A program made the position numbers and the translations under genes. From Arthrobacter sp. AFG7.2 (GTDB taxonomy: Bacteria > Actinomycetota > Actinomycetes > Actinomycetales > Micrococcaceae), in the NCBI RefSeq assembly GCF_002892835.1, contig NZ_PJMB01000001.1:682001-746000 (forward strand): a DNA stretch of 64,000 nt, in the 5' to 3' direction. The notes below the pieces were generated by a model. The model had not been told where the DNA came from. It did not search any database and worked only from the letters and a program-made list of their open reading frames with translations. This document shows positions 8,497-17,043 of the stretch, one piece after another; the first letter of the stretch is position 1; each line of letters starts with the position of its first letter.

Positions 8497-10953
8497 GTGA
8501 ACCGGGAGAGGCCCGGGTCCTCCCCGGTTCTCTCCCGGGGAGGACGCTTGTTTTCCGCGGACGGCTGGCCGCTTTTTTTCGCGTCCCTGGCGTCCCGGCT
8601 CTATTTGGGCGTCCTGCTGAGCCTGTCCCTTTTTGCGGTGCTGCCTGTCCTTTTCGGCTGGCACGGCACTGTGGTGCAGAGCGGTTCCATGGAACCGCAC
8701 ATTTCTCCGGGGGACATGGTGCTGGCGGCGCGGCTCGACCCATCGCAGCCCGTGCCCGTCGGCGGCGTGGTGGAGTACCGCAGTCCGGCGTCGGCCGAAC
8801 CCGGCGGGGTGGAAAAGATCCGGCTGCACCGGATCGTGGCCGCCAACACGGACGGCACCTTCGTCACAGCCGGCGATGCCAACACCAGCGTGGACAGCAC
8901 TCCCCTGGACCGTGGGCAGATTACCGGCCAGGCCCGGCTGCTCGTCCCGTCGATCGGCCTGCCCGGCCTCTGGCTGGGCACCGGAAAATTCCCCGCTCTG
9001 GCCTTCTGGTCCGTGCTGACGCTGCTCGCCGTCGTCGCCGCCCTTTTCGGCTGGGCGCCGAAGGAGCCTTCCGCGGCAGGAGCCGGTGACGGGAACGACG
9101 GCGGGGACGGCGACCCCGGGTCGGACGACGGCGGCACTCCCCCGCTGCTGCGGGCCGGCACTGCCGCCGGTATTGTTGCCGCCTTGACCACCCTGGTGAT
9201 CGCGGGAGCGGGCGCCTTCTCAGCCGCCGCGTTCACTGCCACCACCGCGAGCGCCGCCAACACTTTCAGCGCAGCACCGGACTGGACGCCGCCGTCGGTC
9301 ACCCTGGCCAACCCCGGCCCGACCCTCCGCGGCGCCACCGTAGTAACGGCAGAGGCCAACGATGCCGAAACGGGCGTGCGCAGCGTCACCGTCGAGTACG
9401 CCGCCGCCGGCAGCAACACCTGGGTTGCACTGTGCACGGTGACCACTGCCCCCTACTCCTGCCCGTGGAATACGCCCGGGGTTCCGGACGGGCAATACAC
9501 CCTGCGTGCCTCGGCAACGGACAACGCCGGCCTCACCGCAACATCCGCCACCGTGTCCACCACCGTGGCCAATACGTTCTCCGTTGTCCTGAACGATCCC
9601 GGCGAGGTTGTCCGCGGAACCACAACCCTCAGCGCTTCCCTCTACAGCCCAGGCACCAGTACCTACTCGGTCCGGGTGGAGTATTCACTGGCAGGAACCA
9701 ACCGCTGGAGCACCCTCTGCTCCAACCTTGCAGCCCCCTACAACTGCGCCTGGAACACCGCACAGTTCGCCAATGACTTCTATGACCTGAGGGCAGTTGC
9801 CGTCTCCGGAACTGTCACCAGGTATTCGGAAACCGTCACCGATGTCCTGGTGGACAACGGTGCACCGGCGGTCACCCTGACTGATCCGGGCACCGCCCTC
9901 CGTGGAACCACTACGTTCGCCGCTGCCGCCTCGGATCCACACTCCGGCGTGGCGAACGTGCAGTTCCAGTACCTGCGCTCCGGCACGTCCACCTGGATTC
10001 CCCTGTGCACAGTGGAAGAGTCGCCGTATTCGTGCCGGTTCGATACCACCACCATCGCAAATGGAACATACAGCTTCCGGGCGGTAGCCACGGACGAGGC
10101 CGGAAACAGCGCCGTGTCCACGGTGGCCGCCAGCCGGACGGTGGACAACACTGTCGCTTCCGTTTCAGTAGAGGATCCGGGCGCCTACCTCACCGGCACC
10201 GTGGCGCTGAAGGCGGCCGCCAATTCGACGGCGGGCATCGCCAAGGTGGAGATCCAAACGGCACCGGCGGGCGCAGCAACCTGGACCACCCGCTGCACTT
10301 TGGCTGCTGCACCGTTCTCCTGCACCTGGGACACCACCGCTGCGGCCGACGGCCTCTACGATTTCCGCGCCGTACTCACCGACGCCGCCGGCAGGGTGAC
10401 CGTCTCCGCAACCGTGTCCTCCCGCAGGGTGGACAACAGCCCCCTGAGGGGAGTGGATATCCAGGCGGACAACCGATCAGGCGTGGCAGGCAAACTTGAC
10501 GCCGGCGACGTCCTGGCCTTCACCTACAGCCAACCCATTGATCCCGCTTCCGTTGTCCCCGGATGGACCGGTGCCGCGCTGCCCGTCACCGTCCGGCTCA
10601 GGGACGGGAACCTGCTCGGACTGGGCAACAGCGGCGACACCGTTGACGTCCTGAGGAACGGGTCTGCCGTCAACCTGGGAGCGGTCAACACCAGGGGGAA
10701 TTTCGTCAAGAACCGCTCCGCAACGTCCATCAACGCCACCATGAGCGCCGCAACGGTCACCATAGCCGGAGTTCCCCGGACGGTCGTGACAGTAACCCTG
10801 GGCAGCGCTGCCAGCGGCGCCAACAACCTGCGCATCTTCGGCACGGCCGCCACCATGGTGTGGAGCCCGACGGCGGCGGTCACCAGCCCGGCAGGGGTAG
10901 CCACGTCAACGGCTCCGGTCACGGAAACCGGTGCGCTGGACAGGGATTTCTGA
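8497..10953 (+). CDS. Signal peptidase I fused to SipW-like segment and Ig-like repeats
   Basis: An 818-residue protein. Residues 1-190 form an S26 signal peptidase: membrane segment 36-54, SGSMEP (Ser64), LHRIV (His111), GDAN (Asp127) and a second membrane segment at 166-186. After an Asp/Gly-rich linker (191-215) comes a third hydrophobic stretch (221-243) ending in AAAFTATTASAANTF, which looks like a SipW-type substrate signal. Four Ig-like repeats follow (about 265-640), each with a Cys-x8-Cys pair and a DNAG/DNS-type end, then a C-terminal beta domain. Ordinary family members stop near 200 residues. The start is GTG at 8497 with a weak ribosome site; the frame has no earlier plausible start. 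Self-processing is inferred. Confidence 0.85.
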   Translation: MNRERPGSSPVLSRGGRLFSADGWPLFFASLASRLYLGVLLSLSLFAVLPVLFGWHGTVVQSGSMEPHISPGDMVLAARLDPSQPVPVGGVVEYRSPASAEPGGVEKIRLHRIVAANTDGTFVTAGDANTSVDSTPLDRGQITGQARLLVPSIGLPGLWLGTGKFPALAFWSVLTLLAVVAALFGWAPKEPSAAGAGDGNDGGDGDPGSDDGGTPPLLRAGTAAGIVAALTTLVIAGAGAFSAAAFTATTASAANTFSAAPDWTPPSVTLANPGPTLRGATVVTAEANDAETGVRSVTVEYAAAGSNTWVALCTVTTAPYSCPWNTPGVPDGQYTLRASATDNAGLTATSATVSTTVANTFSVVLNDPGEVVRGTTTLSASLYSPGTSTYSVRVEYSLAGTNRWSTLCSNLAAPYNCAWNTAQFANDFYDLRAVAVSGTVTRYSETVTDVLVDNGAPAVTLTDPGTALRGTTTFAAAASDPHSGVANVQFQYLRSGTSTWIPLCTVEESPYSCRFDTTTIANGTYSFRAVATDEAGNSAVSTVAASRTVDNTVASVSVEDPGAYLTGTVALKAAANSTAGIAKVEIQTAPAGAATWTTRCTLAAAPFSCTWDTTAAADGLYDFRAVLTDAAGRVTVSATVSSRRVDNSPLRGVDIQADNRSGVAGKLDAGDVLAFTYSQPIDPASVVPGWTGAALPVTVRLRDGNLLGLGNSGDTVDVLRNGSAVNLGAVNTRGNFVKNRSATSINATMSAATVTIAGVPRTVVTVTLGSAASGANNLRIFGTAATMVWSPTAAVTSPAGVATSTAPVTETGALDRDF

Positions 10954-11135
10954 CCGGCACGGCCCTGGTCGGCTGGCTGGTACTCCACCGGCTCCAGGTC
11001 GTCTGCGAGCGGGGCGCGGCTGAAAACGCGCCGGGGCGTCATTCCTAAGACCAAGTGTCATCCTTAGGATCGAGCCGGCCGGACTTGCGCTCGATAAACT
11101 CACAGGACACTACCGGCACTTTTTGGGGAACAGCC

Positions 11136-12071
11136 ATGAGCGAAGCACTCGTCCACATTGACCAGTTCAGGATGGATTTCGGGGACAGGACTGTCATCCG
11201 GGATCTGTCCTTCGACGTCGGGCGGGGTGAGACGTTCGGGTTCCTGGGCAGCAACGGGTCCGGCAAGACCACCACTATCCGCGCCCTGCTGGGTATTTAC
11301 CAGCCCACCGCGGGGATCCTGCACATCGACGGCAGGCCCTTCCGGCCGGAGGACGGCGGCCGGCTGGGCTACCTTCCGGAGGAGCGCGGGCTGTACAAGA
11401 AGGAAAAGGTCATTGACGTCATGACCTACTTCGGCCGGCTCAAGGGCCTGGACCGGAACGCCGCCAAAACCTGGTCGCTCGAGTATCTGGAGCGGGTGGC
11501 CCTGGCGGACAAGGCCGGGGCGCAGCTGGACAAGCTTTCAGGTGGCCAGCAGCAGAAGGTGCAGCTCGGCGTGACCATCATGAATGATCCGGAGCTGCTG
11601 ATCCTGGATGAGCCCACCAAGGGGTTTGACCCGGTTAACCGCCGGCTGCTGATGGACATCATCGACGGACAGAAGGCCAAGGGCGCCACCGTGGTGATGG
11701 TCACCCACCAGATGGAGGAAGTGGAACGCCTTTGCGACCGGGTCATCCTGCTCAAGAACGGTACCGCCGAAGCCTACGGAACCATCGATGAGGTGCAGAA
11801 CCAGTTCGGCGGCCGGATCATCCGGGTCAAGCACAGCGGCCCCATCCCCGCTTCGCCGCGCTACACCGTCACCGTGAACGAAACAAATTATTCCGAACTG
11901 TCCATCGGCGACGACGCCGACGAGGCTGACATCCTGCGGGAGCTCGTGGCCTCCGGCGTAGCAGTGCGCTCCTTCGCCACCACCAAAATTTCCCTGGAAG
12001 AGATCTTCATCAGGGTGTACGGCGACCAGAACAGGGCCGGCGCGGAAACCTACGAGATGGCAGAGGCATAA
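11136..12071 (+). CDS. ABC transporter ATP-binding protein (NatA/DUF4162 type)
   Basis: A 311-residue ATPase subunit of an exporter. Walker A is GSNGSGKT, the signature is LSGGQQQK, Walker B is LLILDEPT and the switch histidine is in VTHQ. The region after the ATPase core (about 215-300) is the C-terminal extension seen in NatA-like proteins, ending in TKISLEEIFIRVYG. The start is the ATG at 11136, where family homology begins. The permease gene follows after 5 bases. Together they should form a drug or sodium exporter of the ABC-2 class; the substrate is not determinable. Confidence 0.9.
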   Translation: MSEALVHIDQFRMDFGDRTVIRDLSFDVGRGETFGFLGSNGSGKTTTIRALLGIYQPTAGILHIDGRPFRPEDGGRLGYLPEERGLYKKEKVIDVMTYFGRLKGLDRNAAKTWSLEYLERVALADKAGAQLDKLSGGQQQKVQLGVTIMNDPELLILDEPTKGFDPVNRRLLMDIIDGQKAKGATVVMVTHQMEEVERLCDRVILLKNGTAEAYGTIDEVQNQFGGRIIRVKHSGPIPASPRYTVTVNETNYSELSIGDDADEADILRELVASGVAVRSFATTKISLEEIFIRVYGDQNRAGAETYEMAEA

Positions 12072-12076
12072 CCCGC

Positions 12077-13330
12077 ATGGCACAGCACAACCTCAGCACA
12101 GTGGTCACCTTCGAGTTTTTCCGCACCATCGGCAAGAAGCGCTTCTGGGCGGGGACCCTGGCCGTACCCATCATCATGGCAATCGTCTTTGGCCTGCTTT
12201 TCGCTTCCAACAGCGCAACCGACACCGCGGCCGACGCGCAGAAGAGCGCCGAATTCACCATCTCCTACACGGACGCGTCCGGGCTCATCCCGCCGGAACA
12301 GGCAGCGGTGTTCGGAGCGACGACGGCGGCTTCCGCAGAGGACGGGGTGGCGGCTGTCCGGTCCGGGCGCACCGACGCCTTCTTCGACTTCCCCGCGGAC
12401 CCGGCCACGAACGCGGTCAAAGTCTATGGAGCGGACCAGGGTCTGTTCGAGAACAACAAGTACTCCGCCGTCGCGCAGGCCATGCTCACCCAGGCGGTCA
12501 ATGCCCGCATCGGATCACCTGAGCTCTCTGCCCTGGCCGGGACTGATGCCACCATCGACATGAAGACGTACCACGACGGGGTGGAATCCGGCGGCTTTAA
12601 CTCTGCGGTGCCGCCGTTGTTCTTCCTGGTCATCTTCTATGGCCTGATCATCCTCCTCGGCGGGCAGATGCTGAGTTCCACGCTGGAGGAGAAGGAGAAC
12701 CGGGTGACCGAGATGATCCTGACCACCCTGAAGCCCACAACCCTCATCAGCGGCAAGGTCCTGGCGCTGTTCGCGATCGGGCTCCTGCAGATGGTCATTT
12801 TCACGTCCCCGGTGGTGATCGGGTACCTGTTCTTCCGCGAGCAGATCAACATTCCGGACCTGGACCTTTCCGCGCTGGTCTTCGAACCGGCGCCCATGAT
12901 TACCGGATTCCTGATCCTGGTGGGCGGATTCGCCCTGTTCACCAACACCCTGGTGGCGATCGGCGCGGTCATGCCCACGGTCAAGGAAGCGGGAAACTAC
13001 ATGGCCGTGATGATCGCGCTGATCTTCATTCCCTTCTATGCAGTGTCCCTGATCTTCTCCAACCCGCAGGCGCTCATTGTGCAGGTCTTCACGTACTTCC
13101 CGTTCTCAGCGCCCGTCACAGCGCTGCTGCGCAACGGCCTGGGTTCGCTGGGCGTCGTGGAAGCAGCCATCGTGATCGCGATCCTGTACATCGGAGCCGT
13201 CCTGATGTTCTTCCTCGCGGTCCGGCTTTTCCAGTACGGCTCCATCTCCTACGCCTCGAAGGTCAACATCAAGACGGCGCTCAGCAGCGGCCGCCGCCTG
13301 CCGGCAGCCACCGGCACCACAGCGCGCTGA
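12077..13330 (+). CDS. ABC-2 type permease (NatB-like)
   Basis: A 417-residue membrane partner of the ATPase just upstream. It has one membrane segment near residue 27-42, a large extracellular domain (about 45-180), then five or six membrane segments from about 180 to 400. The conserved SSTLEEKENRVTEMILTT motif before the second half is characteristic of ABC-2_3/NatB permeases. The C-terminal tail is basic. The 5-base gap to the ATPase gene and matched families make a two-gene exporter operon. The exported substrate cannot be told from sequence. Confidence 0.9.
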   Translation: MAQHNLSTVVTFEFFRTIGKKRFWAGTLAVPIIMAIVFGLLFASNSATDTAADAQKSAEFTISYTDASGLIPPEQAAVFGATTAASAEDGVAAVRSGRTDAFFDFPADPATNAVKVYGADQGLFENNKYSAVAQAMLTQAVNARIGSPELSALAGTDATIDMKTYHDGVESGGFNSAVPPLFFLVIFYGLIILLGGQMLSSTLEEKENRVTEMILTTLKPTTLISGKVLALFAIGLLQMVIFTSPVVIGYLFFREQINIPDLDLSALVFEPAPMITGFLILVGGFALFTNTLVAIGAVMPTVKEAGNYMAVMIALIFIPFYAVSLIFSNPQALIVQVFTYFPFSAPVTALLRNGLGSLGVVEAAIVIAILYIGAVLMFFLAVRLFQYGSISYASKVNIKTALSSGRRLPAATGTTAR

Positions 13331-13359
13331 AAGCGGCAGACGGGCATAAGATTTCATCC

Positions 13360-14115
13360 ATGAGGATAGCCGTCGCAGGGGGAACCGGGACTGTTGGCCG
13401 CCACGTGCTGGAGGTGGCCAAAGCGCGCGGCCACGAGGTGGTGAGCCTCAGCCGTGCGGAGGGCGTGGACCTGGTGAACGGCCGCGGCCTGGCGCAGGCC
13501 CTGCAAGGGGTGGAGGCGGTCATTGACGTCTCCGGCGTCCAGACCCTGTCCACCAAGAAGGCCGTGGACTTCTTCACCAACGCCACACAGAACCTGCTGG
13601 CTGCCGAGAAGGAGGCCGGTGTGAAGCACCACGTGGCGCTCTCCATCGTGGGAATCGACGGCGCCACGTCCGGCCTGTACGCCGGGAAGCTGGTGCAGGA
13701 GGATGAGGTGCGGCACGGTGGCGTCCCCTGGACTCTGCTCCGTTCCACCCAGTTCCACGAGTTCGTGCCGATGGCCGTCAAAGCGGCCGCAGCGGGCCCG
13801 CTGGTGATCGTCCCGAAAATGTTCACCCAACCCGTGGCCGCCAGGGAAGTGGCCGAGGCCCTCGTGAAGGCAGCCGAGGCAGGTCCAAAGGGCCGGATCA
13901 GTGACCTGGGCGGACCGCGGACAGAACAACTCGCAGGCCTGGTGCGGATGTACCTGCGGAAGACGGGGCAGCGGAAACGGCTGGTGACCGTGCCGGTGCC
14001 GGGCCCAACCGGCAAGGCCATGCGCGGAGGTGCGCTGATTCCGGCGCCGGGTTCCGCCGTCGGACGCCAGACGTTCGTTGAGTGGCTGGAAACCCTTACC
14101 CGCGAACCTTCCTGA
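13360..14115 (+). CDS. NmrA-like NAD(P)-binding SDR protein
   Basis: A 251-residue atypical short-chain dehydrogenase. The N-terminus has the dinucleotide motif AGGTGTVGRHV and then RGHEVVSLSR. The region around 95-120 (VKHHVALSIVGIDG) is typical of NmrA/NAD(P)H-binding proteins, which often lack the classical Tyr-x3-Lys pair; that pair is not obvious here. The family includes redox sensors and quinone reductase-like proteins. The ATG at 13360 follows the ABC permease by 29 bases, so it may be co-transcribed with the exporter. Substrate unknown. Confidence 0.82.
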   Translation: MRIAVAGGTGTVGRHVLEVAKARGHEVVSLSRAEGVDLVNGRGLAQALQGVEAVIDVSGVQTLSTKKAVDFFTNATQNLLAAEKEAGVKHHVALSIVGIDGATSGLYAGKLVQEDEVRHGGVPWTLLRSTQFHEFVPMAVKAAAAGPLVIVPKMFTQPVAAREVAEALVKAAEAGPKGRISDLGGPRTEQLAGLVRMYLRKTGQRKRLVTVPVPGPTGKAMRGGALIPAPGSAVGRQTFVEWLETLTREPS

Positions 14116-14335
14116 TCCCCCGGTGCCGTCCCGCCGGGGCACTGTTCCCTGCCGGGTGGATCCGGTGCCAGTGCCTGCGGGGATGGCTGATGTCGTGGAC
14201 AGCAGGAGGGGCCGCCGATGCCACCACCGAGGATCCTCTCCGGCGGCGGCGCAACCGCAGGAGCACCAATACCGTCAGGCCCACCCAGACAAAAGTCGCA
14301 CCGAAGATCAGGACCAGCGACGGAATCGCGTTCAT
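14096..14335 (-). CDS. Small membrane protein (tentative)
   Basis: A 79-residue frame starting with ATG at 14335. The N-terminal half is one transmembrane segment (SLVLIFGATFVWVGLTVLVL) followed at once by an RLRRRRRG stop-transfer cluster, a coherent membrane topology. The tail is His/Pro/Arg-rich and unstructured. Its 3' end overlaps the end of the NmrA-like gene by 20 bases, convergently. It has no known family; it may be a real small gene or a fortunate open frame. Confidence 0.4.
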   Translation of the reverse strand: MNAIPSLVLIFGATFVWVGLTVLVLLRLRRRRRGSSVVASAAPPAVHDISHPRRHWHRIHPAGNSAPAGRHRGIRKVRG

Positions 14336-14579
14336 GATCAAGCTTAGGCCCGGGTCCGTCGGCAAGCCCTACTCGTTTCCTGCACGCTGACTACGTGGAC
14401 CGTTCAGCCGGTGTGCAGAAGGTGGGTCAAAACTTCGCGGATCCTGCGTGGAAATCGGCGCCCTGCTGTCCGGGCGGACCGCAGACTTTAACCAGGGGAT
14501 CACTCCGGTCTCCTTTTTTGTGTGCCTGTCCCCCGCCGTCGCCCTTAATGCAGGCCGCAGCCCACCGCTTGGAGGTCCA

Positions 14580-15845
14580 GTGAAACTGTTCAGATACGTC
14601 GTGTGTTTCGCCGTGATGCTTGCGTGGGTGCTGCCCGCCGCCGCGGCACCGGCGCAGGCCGCGACTCCCGTTATCACGCTCAGCCCTTCTTCCGGCCCTG
14701 CGGGCACCTCCGTGACGGTCACCGGAACCGGATTCCCAAAGAAGGCGGCCGGGAGCGTCAGCGCAGGAACCAACAGCGCGCCCTTCAAGACCAGTGCCTC
14801 CGGCTACTTCACGGCGGCTTTGGTGATGCCTGCGACAGCTGAGCCCGCCATCACCGTCCATGCCGCAACCACGACGGCGGGCGCCTCCGCAGCGTTCACG
14901 GTCACCTACAGCTCCCCCTCCCCCGTTGAGGAAACACCTCCTGCTGATCCGGCCCCGTCACCTGCGCTCCCCGGCCCGACGGCACCGGCCGCGTCCACCC
15001 TGCGGTTCGGCGTCGGCACTCCCGGCGGGCCGCTTGCAGGAGGAGAACTGGACGAGGTCACTGCCCTTGCGGGTGAAGCGCCTTCCATCATCCTGTCCTA
15101 CAAGGACTTCAACCAGGCTCCCCCCATCACGGAACTGGAGGCGGTTCGCACCCGCGGCGCCCTCACCCTGCTGACCTGGGAGCCCTGGGTGTGGGGCGGC
15201 GGAACATCACAGCCCGCGTTCTCCCTGAACAGGATCACCGCCGGGGATTTCGATCCCTACCTGCGCCAATGGGGCCAGGCCCTGGCCAGCTGGGGCCACC
15301 CGGTGATGCTGCGGTTCGGCCACGAAATGAACGGCAACTGGTATCCATGGTCGGAGCAGGTCAACGGCAACAGCGCAGGCGACTACGCGGCCGCGTGGCA
15401 GCACGTGCACAGCGTCGTGACAGCGGCCGGTGCCGGCAACGTCAGCTGGGTGTGGAATCCCAACGTCCCCTATTGGGGATCAGTACCGCTGACTGGCCTG
15501 TATCCTGGTGCCGCCTATGTGGATGCCGTAGCCCTCGACGGGTACAACTGGGGCACCTCCGCTTCCTGGAGCACCTGGGTTTCCCCCTCCCAGCTCTTCG
15601 GCGATGGCCTGTCCCAGCTTCGTGCCCTGGCCCCGGGGAAGCAGATCCTGATTGCTGAAACGTCCTCCGCCGAATCAGGCGGCTCCAAGGCAGACTGGAT
15701 CACCGCCCTGGTGGGCTACCTTGCCGCCCAGCCTGACATCACGGCCCTGACCTGGTTCCACTACAACAAGGAAACCGACTGGCGGATCAACAGCAGCACC
15801 TCGTCCGTGGACGCGTTCCGGCAGGCCCTGGCCGGCCGCCGCTGA
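14580..15845 (+). CDS. Secreted GH26 glycoside hydrolase with IPT/TIG-like domain
   Basis: A 421-residue secreted enzyme. The signal peptide ends near AAAAPAQA. Residues about 28-112 form an IPT/TIG-like beta domain (TLSPSSGPAGTSVTVTGTGF), joined by a Pro-rich linker to a GH26 catalytic domain. The acid/base glutamate is in RFGHEMNGNW (Glu249) and the nucleophile glutamate in LIAETSSAE (Glu360). GH26 enzymes cut beta-mannans or mixed-linkage or xylan-type polymers; the specificity is not evident. The start is the GTG at 14580, preceded by GGAGG; a longer reading from 14448 lacks a signal. It could act on plant or its own polysaccharide. Confidence 0.87.
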   Translation: MKLFRYVVCFAVMLAWVLPAAAAPAQAATPVITLSPSSGPAGTSVTVTGTGFPKKAAGSVSAGTNSAPFKTSASGYFTAALVMPATAEPAITVHAATTTAGASAAFTVTYSSPSPVEETPPADPAPSPALPGPTAPAASTLRFGVGTPGGPLAGGELDEVTALAGEAPSIILSYKDFNQAPPITELEAVRTRGALTLLTWEPWVWGGGTSQPAFSLNRITAGDFDPYLRQWGQALASWGHPVMLRFGHEMNGNWYPWSEQVNGNSAGDYAAAWQHVHSVVTAAGAGNVSWVWNPNVPYWGSVPLTGLYPGAAYVDAVALDGYNWGTSASWSTWVSPSQLFGDGLSQLRALAPGKQILIAETSSAESGGSKADWITALVGYLAAQPDITALTWFHYNKETDWRINSSTSSVDAFRQALAGRR

Positions 15846-15980
15846 CAAAAGCAAGTAGTCCCTGCGCGGGGCGGGAAAAGTAGAGTACCGGCTACTCGTG
15901 CCCTCCCCCGGCCAACCTCGTAAGTTCGATGAAAGCCCGCGCTGGTGCGGGGCGGAGCGGATGTTTACGGGGGCAGAAGC

Positions 15981-16730
15981 GTGGCTATACAACCAGCGGC
16001 CGGGACCCGGCGGATGCAACGTCCGGGGTTCCTGCTGGACCTGATCACGGGTACGGAGACCGATCTGGACTCGTTGCAGCGGTTGGCGGAGGCCGGCGCG
16101 CTGGCCCTCGGCGGGTCGGGTCAGGTGGAGTGTGGCGCCGTGCTGGCGCGTGTGGCCGGCCCACCCGAAACTGCAGGCAACACGTTCGACGCCGCAGGCT
16201 GGGCGGCCTCCGAGGACCGGCACGGCGATGGACCCCTGACCCAGGCGATGAGCGCGGCGGAGCTGGTGATGGTCGACGACGGCACATCATCCAGGTGGCA
16301 GGCGTACCGGCGGCGGCTGGCGGCTTCGGGCTATGGCGGAGCGTTGGCTGTTCCGCTGGGACTTGAGGACCGATCGTCCTGCGCGCTGCTGTTCCTGGTC
16401 CGTAACGCCGCGACGCTGACGCGGGAGTTTGAGGCCGAGGCCACCCGGTTCGCTGACATGGCATCCCAGAGCCTGCGGTTGGCCCTTGAAGTGCGCAGCG
16501 TCCGGTCAGCCGGGGACAACCTGAAGAATGTACTGGAGAGCCGCACCTCCATCGATGTGGCGTGCGGTGTCCTGATGGCACAGAACAGCTGCTCCTATCC
16601 GGAGGCTTTCAGCAAGCTGGCGGGCGTCTCGCGGCAGCGGAACCTGAAGGTCCGGAGCGTCGCCGAGAACATCATCAAGGCGCTGGCCGGCGGCATATCG
16701 GCCCGCTTCGAGCCGCCGGCCGTGGCATAG
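15981..16730 (+). CDS. GAF and ANTAR domain regulator
   Basis: A protein of 249 residues. The N-terminal two thirds resemble a GAF sensor domain (LQRLAEAGALAL, YGGALAVPLGLEDRSSCALL). The C-terminal 60 residues form an ANTAR RNA-binding domain: coiled-coil entry, ESRTSIDVACGVLMAQNSCS, then EAFSKLAGVSRQRNLKVR. ANTAR proteins act as antiterminators by binding paired hexaloop RNA hairpins. The GTG at 15981 has GGGGGCAG upstream; GTG at 15945 is an alternative. It stands alone, and the signal sensed is unknown. It is a very common protein type in Arthrobacter. Confidence 0.85.
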   Translation: MAIQPAAGTRRMQRPGFLLDLITGTETDLDSLQRLAEAGALALGGSGQVECGAVLARVAGPPETAGNTFDAAGWAASEDRHGDGPLTQAMSAAELVMVDDGTSSRWQAYRRRLAASGYGGALAVPLGLEDRSSCALLFLVRNAATLTREFEAEATRFADMASQSLRLALEVRSVRSAGDNLKNVLESRTSIDVACGVLMAQNSCSYPEAFSKLAGVSRQRNLKVRSVAENIIKALAGGISARFEPPAVA

Positions 16731-16834
16731 CGGCAGGGAGCCTCAGATGGGTATTGGCACATATTGCCTGCGGGCATCCGCACACTTCCCCCTTTTGGCT
16801 GTTGCACGGCGCAAGTGTCCGCGAGGATTCCAGC

Positions 16835-17029
16835 ATGTGGACTAAACAGAGCCAGAGCTTCTGCCACGCATGTGGCAGGACCACCAAGCATGTGACGCAC
16901 TTTAACAAGGACGACGCCGGCACGCTCGTTGCCAGCGCACGTTGTGCTGAGTGCCCGCAACCGGGCGCTTCCGCAGAGCACCGCGTGCCCGCCCCGCAGT
17001 GGTCATCCCATAGCGTCCCGGCTGTCTGA
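16835..17029 (+). CDS. Small zinc-ribbon-like protein
   Basis: A protein of 64 residues with CHACG near the start and CAEC about 25 residues later, a four-cysteine arrangement that suggests a zinc ribbon. The ATG at 16835 follows GAGGA with suitable spacing. It has no signal or membrane segment and no close family name. It lies convergent with and 14 bases from the subtilase gene. The protein could be a minor nucleic-acid-binding or adaptor protein; this is not demonstrated. Confidence 0.6.
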   Translation: MWTKQSQSFCHACGRTTKHVTHFNKDDAGTLVASARCAECPQPGASAEHRVPAPQWSSHSVPAV

Positions 17030-17043
17030 AGTCTCAGGCGGCG

